64,000 nt of DNA from CAVUWL01 sp963787415 (GTDB taxonomy: Bacteria; Actinomycetota; Thermoleophilia; Solirubrobacterales; 70-9): the NCBI GenBank assembly GCA_963787415.1, contig CAWBCO010000006.1, forward strand, positions 248,001 to 312,000, read 5' to 3'. Below the pieces are notes generated by a model. The model was given only the letters and a program-made list of their open reading frames with translations. It had not been told where the DNA came from and did no database searches. Both the position numbers and the translations under genes were made by a program. Below, piece after piece: positions 53,281 to 61,591 of this stretch. The stretch's first letter is position 1. Each line of letters starts with the position of its first letter.

Positions 53281-54741
53281 TCAGGGGATATACCGGGCGA
53301 GGGCGAAGTCGATCGCATAGGGCGATTTGATGTTGAGTTCCCCTCCGACCACGATGCGACCGCGATGATCGATCATGACTTGGGTGGCTTTGGCCGTTCC
53401 GCCAAAGCAAGTGATCACCGCTCCATGCTTGCCGAAAGTCCTGTCGGCCTTCCCGTCAGGGTTCAAACGGACGGTGTCGAAGGAGTAGTGACCTTTACCA
53501 GGTCCCCTATAGCAGCCTTCACACGCCTTGGGACCACAAGTACCGGAAAGTAGCACTCGACCATGACTGTCGACCGCAATCGACCGCAACCCGCCATGGA
53601 AAGAGAGTGGCAGAGCAGCGGTTCCATCTTGGCCGTAGCTAGTGTCGAGAGCACCGTTAGGGGTGAACCGGCGAACCTCCGCGACTGCGGTCTTACCGGG
53701 AGTTTCACCGACCCTGTTCATTTCTGGAACCCTTCCCAGGACATAGATGCGCCCGAGGTGATCGAGCGCGATCTGGCTGTCGGAGGACCGAAAGACCTCG
53801 GGAGCAGCTGGGTCTACTTCTACTAGTCCGTCCGAGCCAAAAGAAGGGTCGAGACTCCCTTCCTCCCCGAGACGCGCCAAAGTGATTCCCTCTGGGTGGC
53901 CACCGGGAATTTTCGCGCCGGTGTAGATGAGGTTGCCTGACGGTCCGAAGATTGGATTATCGGCTTCTGGCAAACTGCTGTTCTGTCGCACTCCCGCTTC
54001 ACCGAAGGAGTGATCCAACCCGCCGCTTGGTGTCAGGCGTGCGACGAAAGATTCGAGCAATGGTCCATAACCGGCGCAGCCCTGAGCTTCCTTGACCCTG
54101 GTCCCGGTCAAGATTGGTCGATCTTGAGAATCGACCGTGATGCCGGTCAATTTCACGACCGGTGCTTCGTAGTGGAACTCACCGAGGACCGGCGGCTGAA
54201 AGCCGAGGTTGGAGGTGAGAACACCGTTGTCGCCAAAGCTGCGGTCGAGCTTTCCTTGCGGCGTGTAGCGATAGACCGTAGCCGATTCCGGCGTTAGTGA
54301 GGTCGGCCTTTCGCAGCCAGTGGGGGCAGGCACATCTCGTGGCGGAAAGGGCGTCGTCGTCCCGGCTACAAGAACCCGCCCCTTAGAATCAACGGCAACA
54401 CCAGCCAGCTGGAAATGGGAGTTTTCAAATTCTTCGAGTCTCGCTTCTTCGACTTCGCCACCTTCGCCAAAACTTCGATCCAGCTTCCCATTGCTGCCGT
54501 AGCGGACCAGGGTCCGCCCCCCGATGTCGACAACGACCCCACCGTCGGGAGCCAGCGCGAACCGAAGTCCACCGCTGAGCGTCGCATAGTGGGTCACCTT
54601 TCCGCGCATGCCAAAGCTCAAGTCGAGGGAGCCAGGCTTGACTTGTGCGGCGGCTGGACTGGCTGCGAGCAGCACGAGAACGGCCATCGCCGACACCGTC
54701 CAGGCTGTGCTAAGCGTTGATCGCGCTGGTGCCTTGCTCAT
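53281..54741 (-). CDS. Secreted delta-60-repeat (beta-propeller-like) protein
   Basis: ATG 54741 (MSKAPARSTLSTAWTVSAMA) opens a signal peptide ending about LLAASPAAAQ. The 486-residue product contains at least seven repeats of GxLDxSFGxxGxV type, as in KPGSLDLSFGMRGKVTHY, NGKLDRSFGEGGEVEEA, GGLDHSFGEAGVRQ and GALDTSYGQDGT, with intervening AVDSKGRVLVAG-like strands. This is the delta-60 repeat pattern of secreted propeller-like proteins. Six or more cysteines may form disulfides. The ligand is unknown. Unexpected cargo in a mobile element. Confidence 0.8.
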   Translation of the reverse strand: MSKAPARSTLSTAWTVSAMAVLVLLAASPAAAQVKPGSLDLSFGMRGKVTHYATLSGGLRFALAPDGGVVVDIGGRTLVRYGSNGKLDRSFGEGGEVEEARLEEFENSHFQLAGVAVDSKGRVLVAGTTTPFPPRDVPAPTGCERPTSLTPESATVYRYTPQGKLDRSFGDNGVLTSNLGFQPPVLGEFHYEAPVVKLTGITVDSQDRPILTGTRVKEAQGCAGYGPLLESFVARLTPSGGLDHSFGEAGVRQNSSLPEADNPIFGPSGNLIYTGAKIPGGHPEGITLARLGEEGSLDPSFGSDGLVEVDPAAPEVFRSSDSQIALDHLGRIYVLGRVPEMNRVGETPGKTAVAEVRRFTPNGALDTSYGQDGTAALPLSFHGGLRSIAVDSHGRVLLSGTCGPKACEGCYRGPGKGHYSFDTVRLNPDGKADRTFGKHGAVITCFGGTAKATQVMIDHRGRIVVGGELNIKSPYAIDFALARYIP

Positions 54742-54899
54742 GCCTACGCTCCCCCGGACGGTTCCAACCCCAGCCATCTGCCGATTCGTTTCACGAGATC
54801 AGCTTAGAGCGCCTACTCGGGGTCTGGAAAGATCCGCTCTCACAATCGCCGCTCAATTCAAGGTGGCCACGGCTAGGCCGATAGTCAACCGTACGGATC

Positions 54900-55247
54900 G
54901 TGAGCAAGCTAAGAACCCTTTGGTCGGAGGCGCCTTGGACGCTATGCGTTCTGGTCACCTGCGTGGCTCTAATCGGACTCTGGGATGCCGTGCATCACGC
55001 CAACCAGGTGATAATTACCGTGCTCAGCCTCGTGGTGTGCTACTTCTTGCTAAAGGGTGTCCGCTGGCTGTGGTTCGTCATGGTCGGTCTCGTGACCATT
55101 TATTTGGTGCTGTATTTGCTGATCGTGAGAACGCTCGTCAGCTTCGCCGTGGAGCAGGCAATAATCGAGTTCGTCACGCTCGTCTTGCTACTGGCACCGC
55201 CAACCCGCCGACACTTCGCTCGGACCGACGCTGGCGCTTCCTCATAG
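54900..55247 (+). CDS. Hypothetical membrane protein
   Basis: 115 residues from GTG 54900. Three or four hydrophobic helices: APWTLCVLVTCVALIGLWD, VIITVLSLVVCYFLLKGVRW, LWFVMVGLVTIYLVLYLLIV and IIEFVTLVLLLAPP. Ends with a short basic/acidic tail. Lower GC than chromosomal genes. No family recognised, no obvious partner. Confidence 0.6.
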   Translation: MSKLRTLWSEAPWTLCVLVTCVALIGLWDAVHHANQVIITVLSLVVCYFLLKGVRWLWFVMVGLVTIYLVLYLLIVRTLVSFAVEQAIIEFVTLVLLLAPPTRRHFARTDAGASS

Positions 55248-55268
55248 CCCTCTTTAGGCTACGACGGC

Positions 55269-55601
55269 TCAGGGAATGGTGTGGCGATCAGCTGGCAGGA
55301 TCCGGAGCGTACCCGCACATCCAATTTTGATGACAGCCCTGCTCTCACCTAAGCGGGTGGGCCGGGGGCTCCGGATTCGTCTTTGGAACGCCCTCAGGCT
55401 CCTGGCCACACACCCCGGCCTATTCTCCCAGCTCGAGTTAGCGCCCTGGGGAGTCAATATGGACCCGCCGCCTTGAAGCACCTGCGCCTGCTCTCCGAGC
55501 TTCACCGGATGCGCTTCCCCGTGGCTGGCCACAAGCACGATCACCGCTGCGACGACGATTGCCAGATAGGCGGTCCAGATCAGGTGAGATCGGAGTCGCA
55601 C
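55269..55601 (-). CDS. Possible secreted protein sharing its 5' end with the gene at 50001
   Basis: GTG 55601 gives MRLRSHLIWTAYLAIVVAAV, almost the signal peptide at 50001 (MRLRSRLIWIACLALVIVVP). The similarity is visible at DNA level over roughly the first 50 bases. The remaining 85 residues (QAQVLQGGGSILTPQGANSS and on) do not resemble the rest of that gene and turn basic toward the end. It may be a real small secreted protein, or a duplicated 5' end joined to unrelated sequence. Confidence 0.4.
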   Translation of the reverse strand: MRLRSHLIWTAYLAIVVAAVIVLVASHGEAHPVKLGEQAQVLQGGGSILTPQGANSSWENRPGCVARSLRAFQRRIRSPRPTRLGESRAVIKIGCAGTLRILPADRHTIP

Positions 55602-55645
55602 GATCCGAGCCTATTCGGTCTGCATCGCATCGCTTGACCACCGTC

Positions 55646-55963
55646 TCAGCGATGACGTAGCTCCGGCTGCATGGCCTTCAGTTCCTCGAAGGAGATCGTC
55701 CGCGCCAAGGTTGCGCCGCAGTCCTCCAGCGCCTCGACGGCCTGCTCGCGGGCTTCGACCCGCTCCAATGGCTTGGTCCACCCGAAGGCGCGCTCTCGCG
55801 CTTCAAACTGTTCCCAGATCGCGGTCAGCTCGGGGTTCTCACGTCGGTCGAGCGCAGGACCGCGCCCCATTCGGAATTGGATCAGCCGAAGTCCCGTCCG
55901 GTGGAGGCGATGCTCAAGATCGGCGTCGCTGATTGCCTGCTCGGTTGCGATCCTCCTAGCCAC
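55646..55963 (-). CDS. Phage-type hypothetical protein
   Basis: GTG 55963 (VARRIATEQAISDADLEHRL) overlaps the end of the terminase gene by eight bases; earlier in-frame codons are shadows of it. 105 residues, mostly helical and charged (LTAIWEQFEARERAFGWTKP, LERVEAREQAVEALEDCGAT). It is probably a small phage protein coexpressed with the terminase subunit. No family recognised. Confidence 0.5.
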   Translation of the reverse strand: MARRIATEQAISDADLEHRLHRTGLRLIQFRMGRGPALDRRENPELTAIWEQFEARERAFGWTKPLERVEAREQAVEALEDCGATLARTISFEELKAMQPELRHR

Positions 55964-56336
55964 GATTGCTCGACTTCTCGCGCTCGCGGTCCCAGCGCAC
56001 GTTTGCGGCGCGCACGGCCCGTTTTCCAGCAGCCGTGCGAGGCTCGGCCTCGGAATCGGGCAGGGCAAGCTGGCCGAGCAACTTGCTCACCGCAGCCCTA
56101 GCCTGCCGTGCCTCGGTCACCCAAGGAGCAAGCACCGGCTGGCCCTGGCTCCCCATTGTGAGTACCCCGTGCTTTCTGGTCGCGGCCTCCAAGGCGTGCA
56201 GGTCGTCAGCTTGGCGGCAGGCCATCGCAAGGATCTCAACCTCGCGCTCGTCCAGCTCCCAGCCTTTTCCCAAACCGGCGGTGATCTGCTTGTGAAGCTG
56301 CTTACCGGCTGTACCCAAAGCGGCCATCAGACCCAA
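55956..56336 (-). CDS. P27-like phage terminase small subunit
   Basis: 126 residues, MGLMAALGTAGKQLHKQITA; a start at codon 4 is possible. WELDEREVEILAMACRQADD, LHALEAATRKHGVLTMGSQG, QPVLAPWVTEARQARAAVSK and LLGQLALPDSEAEP follow the P27 small-terminase pattern (helices, then a short G-x-QGQPVL strand, then a helix with LLAQLxLP). This protein recognises phage DNA for packaging. No large subunit, portal or capsid is near. A terminase small subunit alone in an integrated island is known from phage satellites (PICIs), or may be a decayed prophage remnant. Confidence 0.65.
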   Translation of the reverse strand: MGLMAALGTAGKQLHKQITAGLGKGWELDEREVEILAMACRQADDLHALEAATRKHGVLTMGSQGQPVLAPWVTEARQARAAVSKLLGQLALPDSEAEPRTAAGKRAVRAANVRWDREREKSSNRG

Positions 56337-56645
56337 AGTTTAACCCCAAAAATCGACGCGTTTGGCAATGCGCTTGGCGCTTGGAGCAGTGATCGCCGGT
56401 GTAGCTCAGGAATCTTTGGGGGTGCTCCCCAGGGGGTCCTATTGCGTGCTGTAGTCGTGTCAGATCTAGTAATTCCGGGTTCATTTCGAAAGTCTGCCGC
56501 CGGTCGCTGTGATCTCTTGCGATGCAGTGCATGCCGGTGGTGCACGCCCGTGATCTGGTGAAAGCGCCGGATCATTTCGCCCTTGACGCGGGCGCGAGTC
56601 GTCAGAAGCTTGGTGCTACCTCAACGATAGTCACTCGCGAGCGGT
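56337..56645. other. Gap between phage genes and the restriction-like operon
   Basis: About 310 bases. Minus-strand frames here (for example 56302-56575) contain His-rich stretches, but I cannot support a gene. A plus-strand GCCGGTGTAGCTCAGG at 56394-56409 resembles a tRNA 5' end but is not followed by a tRNA body. Confidence 0.35.
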
Positions 56646-59114
56646 TTACGAGCCCACCTTCCGATCCCACAATCCCACCTCACCTTGCCCGTCATCCTCG
56701 ATCTCCATATCTGCGTAGCGCAGGCTAGATCGCTCGAACTGTCTGAACTGATAGATCGCGGCATCCATATTCCTGGCGTGAAACAGGCCAATATCACTCA
56801 TTAGCTTGAAGTCCTTGATCGTGAGTCCGGTTACGCGCTCGAAGAGCGCTTGATCCAGCGACTCGATCACGTGCTTTAGCGCCTCCTCTCGGAAGTCCGT
56901 CGCGTACATGAACACCGGAATGCGGGTGAGGAACTTCTGCAGCTTTTCGCGGATTTCCTTGCGCTTCTTCGCGGTCTCAGACTGCTCGCGACTCTGCTCG
57001 GGGTCGAGCTGCCCGCCCTGCTCGCGCTTTGCCTTTTTCAGCATCTTGGTCGAGGTGACGACATGTTCGGCATTGTTGACGAGCGCTCGAAAGTCCTCGA
57101 TCTGTGCGAGCGTCTCGAGCAACTCGGGATGGTCCAGCACGGCCGACAGGGTGCGCTCGTTTACCTCGACCAGCACTGGAGAGTTCCATTGCTTCGCGAG
57201 CGCGGTGGCGCCGACTCCCGCCGTCGCCCAATCGAGGATGTCTGAGGCCTTGAGCTCGGTCATCGCACCGCCCTTGAAGCCGAAGATCGGTAAGTAGTTG
57301 ATCAGCTTGCCGATCGTCTGCGCGGGCGTCTCGCCCTGCTGGGCCGCGAGCCGCAAACCGTACTCGGACAACAGCGTAAGCGCCCGGTTCGGGTCAAACT
57401 CGAACAAGTAGCAGGTGGGCTTTCGCACCTCGAGCCCGCCTTCTGGGCTGCGGATCGCATACGGAGATTGCACCCGGAACGCCGCCTGGAAGTAGGACTC
57501 GGGCGACTTCAACGAGCGCAGCATCAGGATTGCGCCCCACTCGCGCACGGTCACGCCGGTCATCAGCTTGCCGCAGGAGAGCGTGATCGAGCCTGAGGTG
57601 TGCTCCTTCTCGGCATTGGCAATCGCTGCCTCGACAGGCGGCTTCGCCTCGGCACCCTGACCCGCCCCCGGGCCTGCAGCGACGACGATCTCAAAACCCG
57701 AGAAATAGGCGTGCGCATCGAGCATGTCGCGCATTGCGAAGCAGGAGGCGACATCAGGCATGTACCAAACCGAGTGCCTGATCTGCTCGGTGAACGCGGG
57801 GCTCTCGTACGGGAAGGGCGGTTTCTGGCCTGAAACGATCTGGACCTTGAACTGCTCGGAGAGCTTGCCGCGGAGCATCTCGAGGAACTCGGATACGCGC
57901 TCGGGGTCCTCGAACACGCAGTCTTTACCCATGCGCTTCGCTTTGAAACACTCGGTCAGCGAGAAGCCCGAGAACTCGCCGTCCTCGGCCCAGTCCGCCG
58001 CCCCGGGAGCTATCTCGTAGGCATACATTTCCATCTTCGGCAGTTCGAGGTACGGGTTCTGCCCCCGACCGGCGTCCCAGCCCTCCTTAGCCTCCTGCTC
58101 GTCCACATAGGTCCAGTCGAAGGTGGCATCCTCAGTGAACTCGCCATTCGTAATTGCGCGAAACGGGGTACCCGAGAGGTATAGATAGCTTGCGGATTCA
58201 AGCCCGAGGTCCTCCTCGGTCACCTCATCGTCGGGCTCGATCTTGACGGCGAGCTTATTTTCAGCCTGGTCATAGAGTTCCCGAGCGCTGTCGCGCCATG
58301 CGCCGAAGTGGTACTCATCGAGCACGATGCAGTCCCAGTCGATCAGGAGGAGTGACTCGTTGTGGTCCTTGACTTGGCCGTCCTGCGACTTCTGGCTCAG
58401 ATCCTGGAACGAGGCGAAGCGGACAACCGGATCCGGGCCGCTCAGAAGCTCGTCGGCCTCCGGAATGGGCGTCTCGCGATCGACGAAGTGCCAGCCTGCG
58501 AAGTCCACGTGGCTTAGCAGGTCGTCGCGCCAAGCAGATTGGACCGCAGGCTTATAGGTGAGGACGAGCACGCGCCTCCACCCCATCTCCCTAGTGAGCT
58601 GGTAAGTGGCGAAGGTCTTGCCAAACCGCATCTTCGCGTTCCAGAGGAATTTCGACGGGCGGCTGTCGCTGGCGTGGTCTCGGAAGTGGGCGGCGGTGCG
58701 CTTGACCGCCCCCCGTTGCTCGGGGCGCATCCCGAACGACTCGGTGCGGGTGGGCTCGAACGGCACTCCCGAGCGCACCATGTTGATGGCGGCCTTAACC
58801 TCGTCAAGGCTTGCCTCGAACCACTCGCCGTCGGAACGACGAACGCCAGCCCCCACGAGCCCAGCGTGAACCTCATGGTCTGTGAACTCGCTGCCATCCT
58901 CGCGGACGGCTGGCTCGTCCAACAGAATCTCGACCCCGTCGAGATTCGGATAAGCGGTGCCAAGCTGTTGCCTGATCCGCTCCCGCGCAGTCCGTTTGGC
59001 CGTCTGTCCGACCTTGATCAGGCCGGTCCCGGTCGTTTGGGTATGCCCCGAGACCCGCTCCCATGGCTCGGCGTCTCTGCCGACAACCGTATACGCGTAA
59101 ATTCGGATGGTCAC
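56646..59114 (-). CDS. GIY-YIG nuclease / SF2 helicase fusion, restriction-like
   Basis: 822 residues from GTG 59114, overlapping the methylase by four bases. Residues 1-105 form a GIY-YIG-type (T5orf172/MUG113-like) nuclease: IYAYTVVG, GLIKVGQT (in place of YIG), RTARERIRQQ with the Arg, HEVHAGLVGAGVR and DGEWFEAS. The SF2 helicase follows: RPEQRGAVKRTAAHF, a Walker A variant NAKMRFGKT (159-167), DEYH (266-269), SGTPFRAI (314-321), LSCGKLMTGVTV and motif VI YFQAAFRVQS (541-550). The C-terminus is helical (ALFERVTGLTIKDFKLMSD). As in type I/III restriction subunits, it would move on DNA and cut it; here the nuclease is the N-terminal domain. Confidence 0.85.
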   Translation of the reverse strand: MTIRIYAYTVVGRDAEPWERVSGHTQTTGTGLIKVGQTAKRTARERIRQQLGTAYPNLDGVEILLDEPAVREDGSEFTDHEVHAGLVGAGVRRSDGEWFEASLDEVKAAINMVRSGVPFEPTRTESFGMRPEQRGAVKRTAAHFRDHASDSRPSKFLWNAKMRFGKTFATYQLTREMGWRRVLVLTYKPAVQSAWRDDLLSHVDFAGWHFVDRETPIPEADELLSGPDPVVRFASFQDLSQKSQDGQVKDHNESLLLIDWDCIVLDEYHFGAWRDSARELYDQAENKLAVKIEPDDEVTEEDLGLESASYLYLSGTPFRAITNGEFTEDATFDWTYVDEQEAKEGWDAGRGQNPYLELPKMEMYAYEIAPGAADWAEDGEFSGFSLTECFKAKRMGKDCVFEDPERVSEFLEMLRGKLSEQFKVQIVSGQKPPFPYESPAFTEQIRHSVWYMPDVASCFAMRDMLDAHAYFSGFEIVVAAGPGAGQGAEAKPPVEAAIANAEKEHTSGSITLSCGKLMTGVTVREWGAILMLRSLKSPESYFQAAFRVQSPYAIRSPEGGLEVRKPTCYLFEFDPNRALTLLSEYGLRLAAQQGETPAQTIGKLINYLPIFGFKGGAMTELKASDILDWATAGVGATALAKQWNSPVLVEVNERTLSAVLDHPELLETLAQIEDFRALVNNAEHVVTSTKMLKKAKREQGGQLDPEQSREQSETAKKRKEIREKLQKFLTRIPVFMYATDFREEALKHVIESLDQALFERVTGLTIKDFKLMSDIGLFHARNMDAAIYQFRQFERSSLRYADMEIEDDGQGEVGLWDRKVGS

Positions 59115-60631
59115 GCCGTGAGGGTTACTGGGGCGGTCATCTCTCTGATGTTTGCCTCAATGACCGCGATCTCCGCATCAGTCAGATCGAAGTGATCGAA
59201 GAGATCCTCATCGGTCCAACGGCGAGTCCAATCGACGTCCGGAACAAAGGCGAACAATTCTCCACGGACGTGTTGCGTATTCATCCGTAGCCAGATCAGG
59301 AAGCGGGCAAACCGGGTGCGGAGGAAGGCGGCCAGGTTCTCCGCCTCTTGCTCGGTGTCAAACGTGCCAATCACAAGGTATGTCTCGGTGCACGCCGATT
59401 CCGGGGCGGCGACCAGCGGGTTAGCGATGACGGAGTAAGGACCGTCGTGGTCCTCACCATACGCGGCGTGGAGCAGCGTCTTCCATTTCGGTACCCATTG
59501 CTGATTATTCGTGACCGACGCCAGATCGATCCACTTGATTTCGCGACCCATCACATGCAGCGCGATGGCCCCCGGCGAGCCCGGGTCCACGTAATCGCGG
59601 AATTTCGCGCGCAGCCCGAAAGGTACTAGGGAAGAAACCCGCTGGTCCATCGTCGGATATCCCTCGGCGCCAACCTTGTCGATGATCCCAACTCCCTCGT
59701 TGAAGCGAACGAAGACGTTGTAGGCGTCCAGGTCCCGCGTCATTGGCTGCCCGACGCTCTTTTCACGGACCGTCTGGATCGTGCAGCCCCCGGTGTGTGC
59801 CCGATCCCATAGAAAGTAGGAAACGCCACCCCGGATCTTTACCCCGGGGAAGCAGTCCTTTGACTGAGGATAATCAACGACCCTGGCAAGACGATGGTCC
59901 TTGAGCATGCGAGCCCGATACTGCTCGAGGCCTAGTCCGCCCGCGAACCACCGAGATGGTGTAATCATCAAGACGTAGCGAGGATCCATCTCAATCGCCT
60001 TCTCGACAAACAGTTGGTAAATCGGCTTCGTTCGCGTATTTCCATCACTATCGATCTGATACGGCGGATTGCCGACAATTACGTCGAACTTCATGTCTTT
60101 CATCTCCTTGGTCGGAAACGCCTTATGGAGGAAGGCGTAGGCGTAGTTCTCGCGGCCAGGACCGCGCTCCAGGTCCTCGGGTGCCCCGCAGATCGTGCAG
60201 CGCCTCTCTATGAAGGCGTGCTCGGCGCGAACGAACGGAATGTTCCCGTCGTCTGAATCCATGTGGATCACCGCGTATTCGTTCGTCGCGTGACTTGAGT
60301 AGTAAACGGTGCGGCGCGAGACGATCCCAGTCAACTCGGTTATCCCACAACCGAATATCATGTTGCGGAAGACGTGCTCGCGGCGCTTCTCGAAGTCGGG
60401 CTCCCACTCGACCAGCCCCTCGAACAAGAGACGCCTTGCGATCTCGCGCAAGAACGCGCCCGACTTCGAGCAGGGATCGCACCAGCGGTAGTCGGGGTTC
60501 GTCCAGACTTCGTCGGGCAGCAGGTCGAGCATCGCATTCGCGAGCTTCGGTGGAGTCGGCACCTCATCACTCGAGAGCTGGGCGAGGCATTCGAGGATGT
60601 CCGGAATGTGCTTGAGATCTTGGACTGACAT
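59111..60631 (-). CDS. Eco57I-like N6-adenine DNA methyltransferase
   Basis: ATG 60631, overlapping the upstream gene by one base; the frame is open 49 codons upstream but over the other methylase. 506 residues. SAM motif I is in WCDPCSKSGAFLREIARRLL (51-70), with an unusual DPCSKSGAF. NPPY lies at 188-191 (FDVIVGNPPYQID), the mark of amino-methyltransferases acting on adenine. A CTIC pair lies at 145-148. The C-terminal part (residues 200-500) is probably target recognition (WFAGGLGLEQYRARMLKDHR, LVPFGLRAKFRDYV). It would modify host DNA against the helicase-nuclease. Confidence 0.88.
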   Translation of the reverse strand: MSVQDLKHIPDILECLAQLSSDEVPTPPKLANAMLDLLPDEVWTNPDYRWCDPCSKSGAFLREIARRLLFEGLVEWEPDFEKRREHVFRNMIFGCGITELTGIVSRRTVYYSSHATNEYAVIHMDSDDGNIPFVRAEHAFIERRCTICGAPEDLERGPGRENYAYAFLHKAFPTKEMKDMKFDVIVGNPPYQIDSDGNTRTKPIYQLFVEKAIEMDPRYVLMITPSRWFAGGLGLEQYRARMLKDHRLARVVDYPQSKDCFPGVKIRGGVSYFLWDRAHTGGCTIQTVREKSVGQPMTRDLDAYNVFVRFNEGVGIIDKVGAEGYPTMDQRVSSLVPFGLRAKFRDYVDPGSPGAIALHVMGREIKWIDLASVTNNQQWVPKWKTLLHAAYGEDHDGPYSVIANPLVAAPESACTETYLVIGTFDTEQEAENLAAFLRTRFARFLIWLRMNTQHVRGELFAFVPDVDWTRRWTDEDLFDHFDLTDAEIAVIEANIREMTAPVTLTA

Positions 60632-61338
60632 CAGGCAGCCCTCTGTTGAGCGGAGGCGGCGGTGGTGGGATCGGTCTGACGCGCAAGTTCGGAGTAGTGC
60701 ACCGGCACGGCATCCCACCGCGGCGGCGGGGCTAACAGATTTGGCACGCCAGCGGCCGGGTCGAGCGGGCGCGACCACTCGCGGGTGAATGTGGCCCCGC
60801 TTCCAGGTCTGTATTCGACGAGTTCGATCTCAGCCGCGTCGGCGAGTGAGTCGGCGCGGATGATGTTTGTCCCGAGGATCGCCTCAACGGCGTCGCTGAA
60901 CCCAGTCGTCGGACCGGCGACGCCCAGATGATTTTCGACATGCGCGCTGATCACGGACCGCATCCGCTCACGCGACTCGCCGACGTTGCCATCGCTGATG
61001 TCGATCCCGTAGACCGAGGCGAGGCAGCGAAGGACCCGGTGTTCGAAGCGCTCGCCGCGCCGATAGCGCCGCGGCGTCACGTACTTGAGCTTGCGACGCA
61101 AGATCTCGACGAGGAAGTTGCCGTGACCGCAGGCTGGCTCGAGAAACGTGCAGTCGGTATTAGCGGGATCGTGCGCGCTCGGGAACATGGCCTGTGCCAG
61201 GTCGAGCATCGCGTTGACCTCTCGCTCATGGGTGTAGACCTCGGCCAGGTCTCGGACCCGCTCCCGCGACTTGATCTGCCCGTGTCGCCCGAGATTCCGA
61301 TCTCCGTCTATGGACGTCCTCCGTTGTCGAGCCTCCAT
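60631..61338 (-). CDS. Methyltransferase-like protein, SAM motif only
   Basis: 235 residues from ATG 61338, first gene of the three-gene operon. DLAEVYTHEREVNAMLDLA, then CTFLEPACGHGNFLVEIL (motif I, 63-80) and VYGIDISDGN (motif II). After that comes ILGTNIIRADSL and an ending without NPPY. Thus it looks like the N-terminal half of a type I/IIG methylase, joined with the next gene, which has its own motif I and NPPY. It may be an enzymatically distinct partner or a specificity or structural subunit. Confidence 0.75.
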   Translation of the reverse strand: MEARQRRTSIDGDRNLGRHGQIKSRERVRDLAEVYTHEREVNAMLDLAQAMFPSAHDPANTDCTFLEPACGHGNFLVEILRRKLKYVTPRRYRRGERFEHRVLRCLASVYGIDISDGNVGESRERMRSVISAHVENHLGVAGPTTGFSDAVEAILGTNIIRADSLADAAEIELVEYRPGSGATFTREWSRPLDPAAGVPNLLAPPPRWDAVPVHYSELARQTDPTTAASAQQRAA

Positions 61339-61591
61339 GCCTGGAGTCTCCCATCAGCGGCACTCGGAATGGGGCGCCGCCGCAAGGAGACATCGACGAC
61401 TACCCGATCCGCCGCTCCTACTCTCAGCAGCTGGGACGTAGCGGCAGGCGCAGGACGCAGCCCCTACGGCGGTTCTCTCGGTCAGACACTAAGAGCGATG
61501 TAGTCTCACGAGGCGTATTGCTCGGCGACGATCGGTGCCGCTTAAGTGGCGTGCGCATCCATCCGGGCCGCGGAGGAAACTATCCAACGCG

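Noticed and set aside
56394..56409. GCCGGTGTAGCTCAGG resembling a tRNA 5' end
   Set aside because: It is not followed by a D-stem 3' strand, an anticodon arm or a T arm, and TAGCTCAG is expected about twice by chance in this much DNA.
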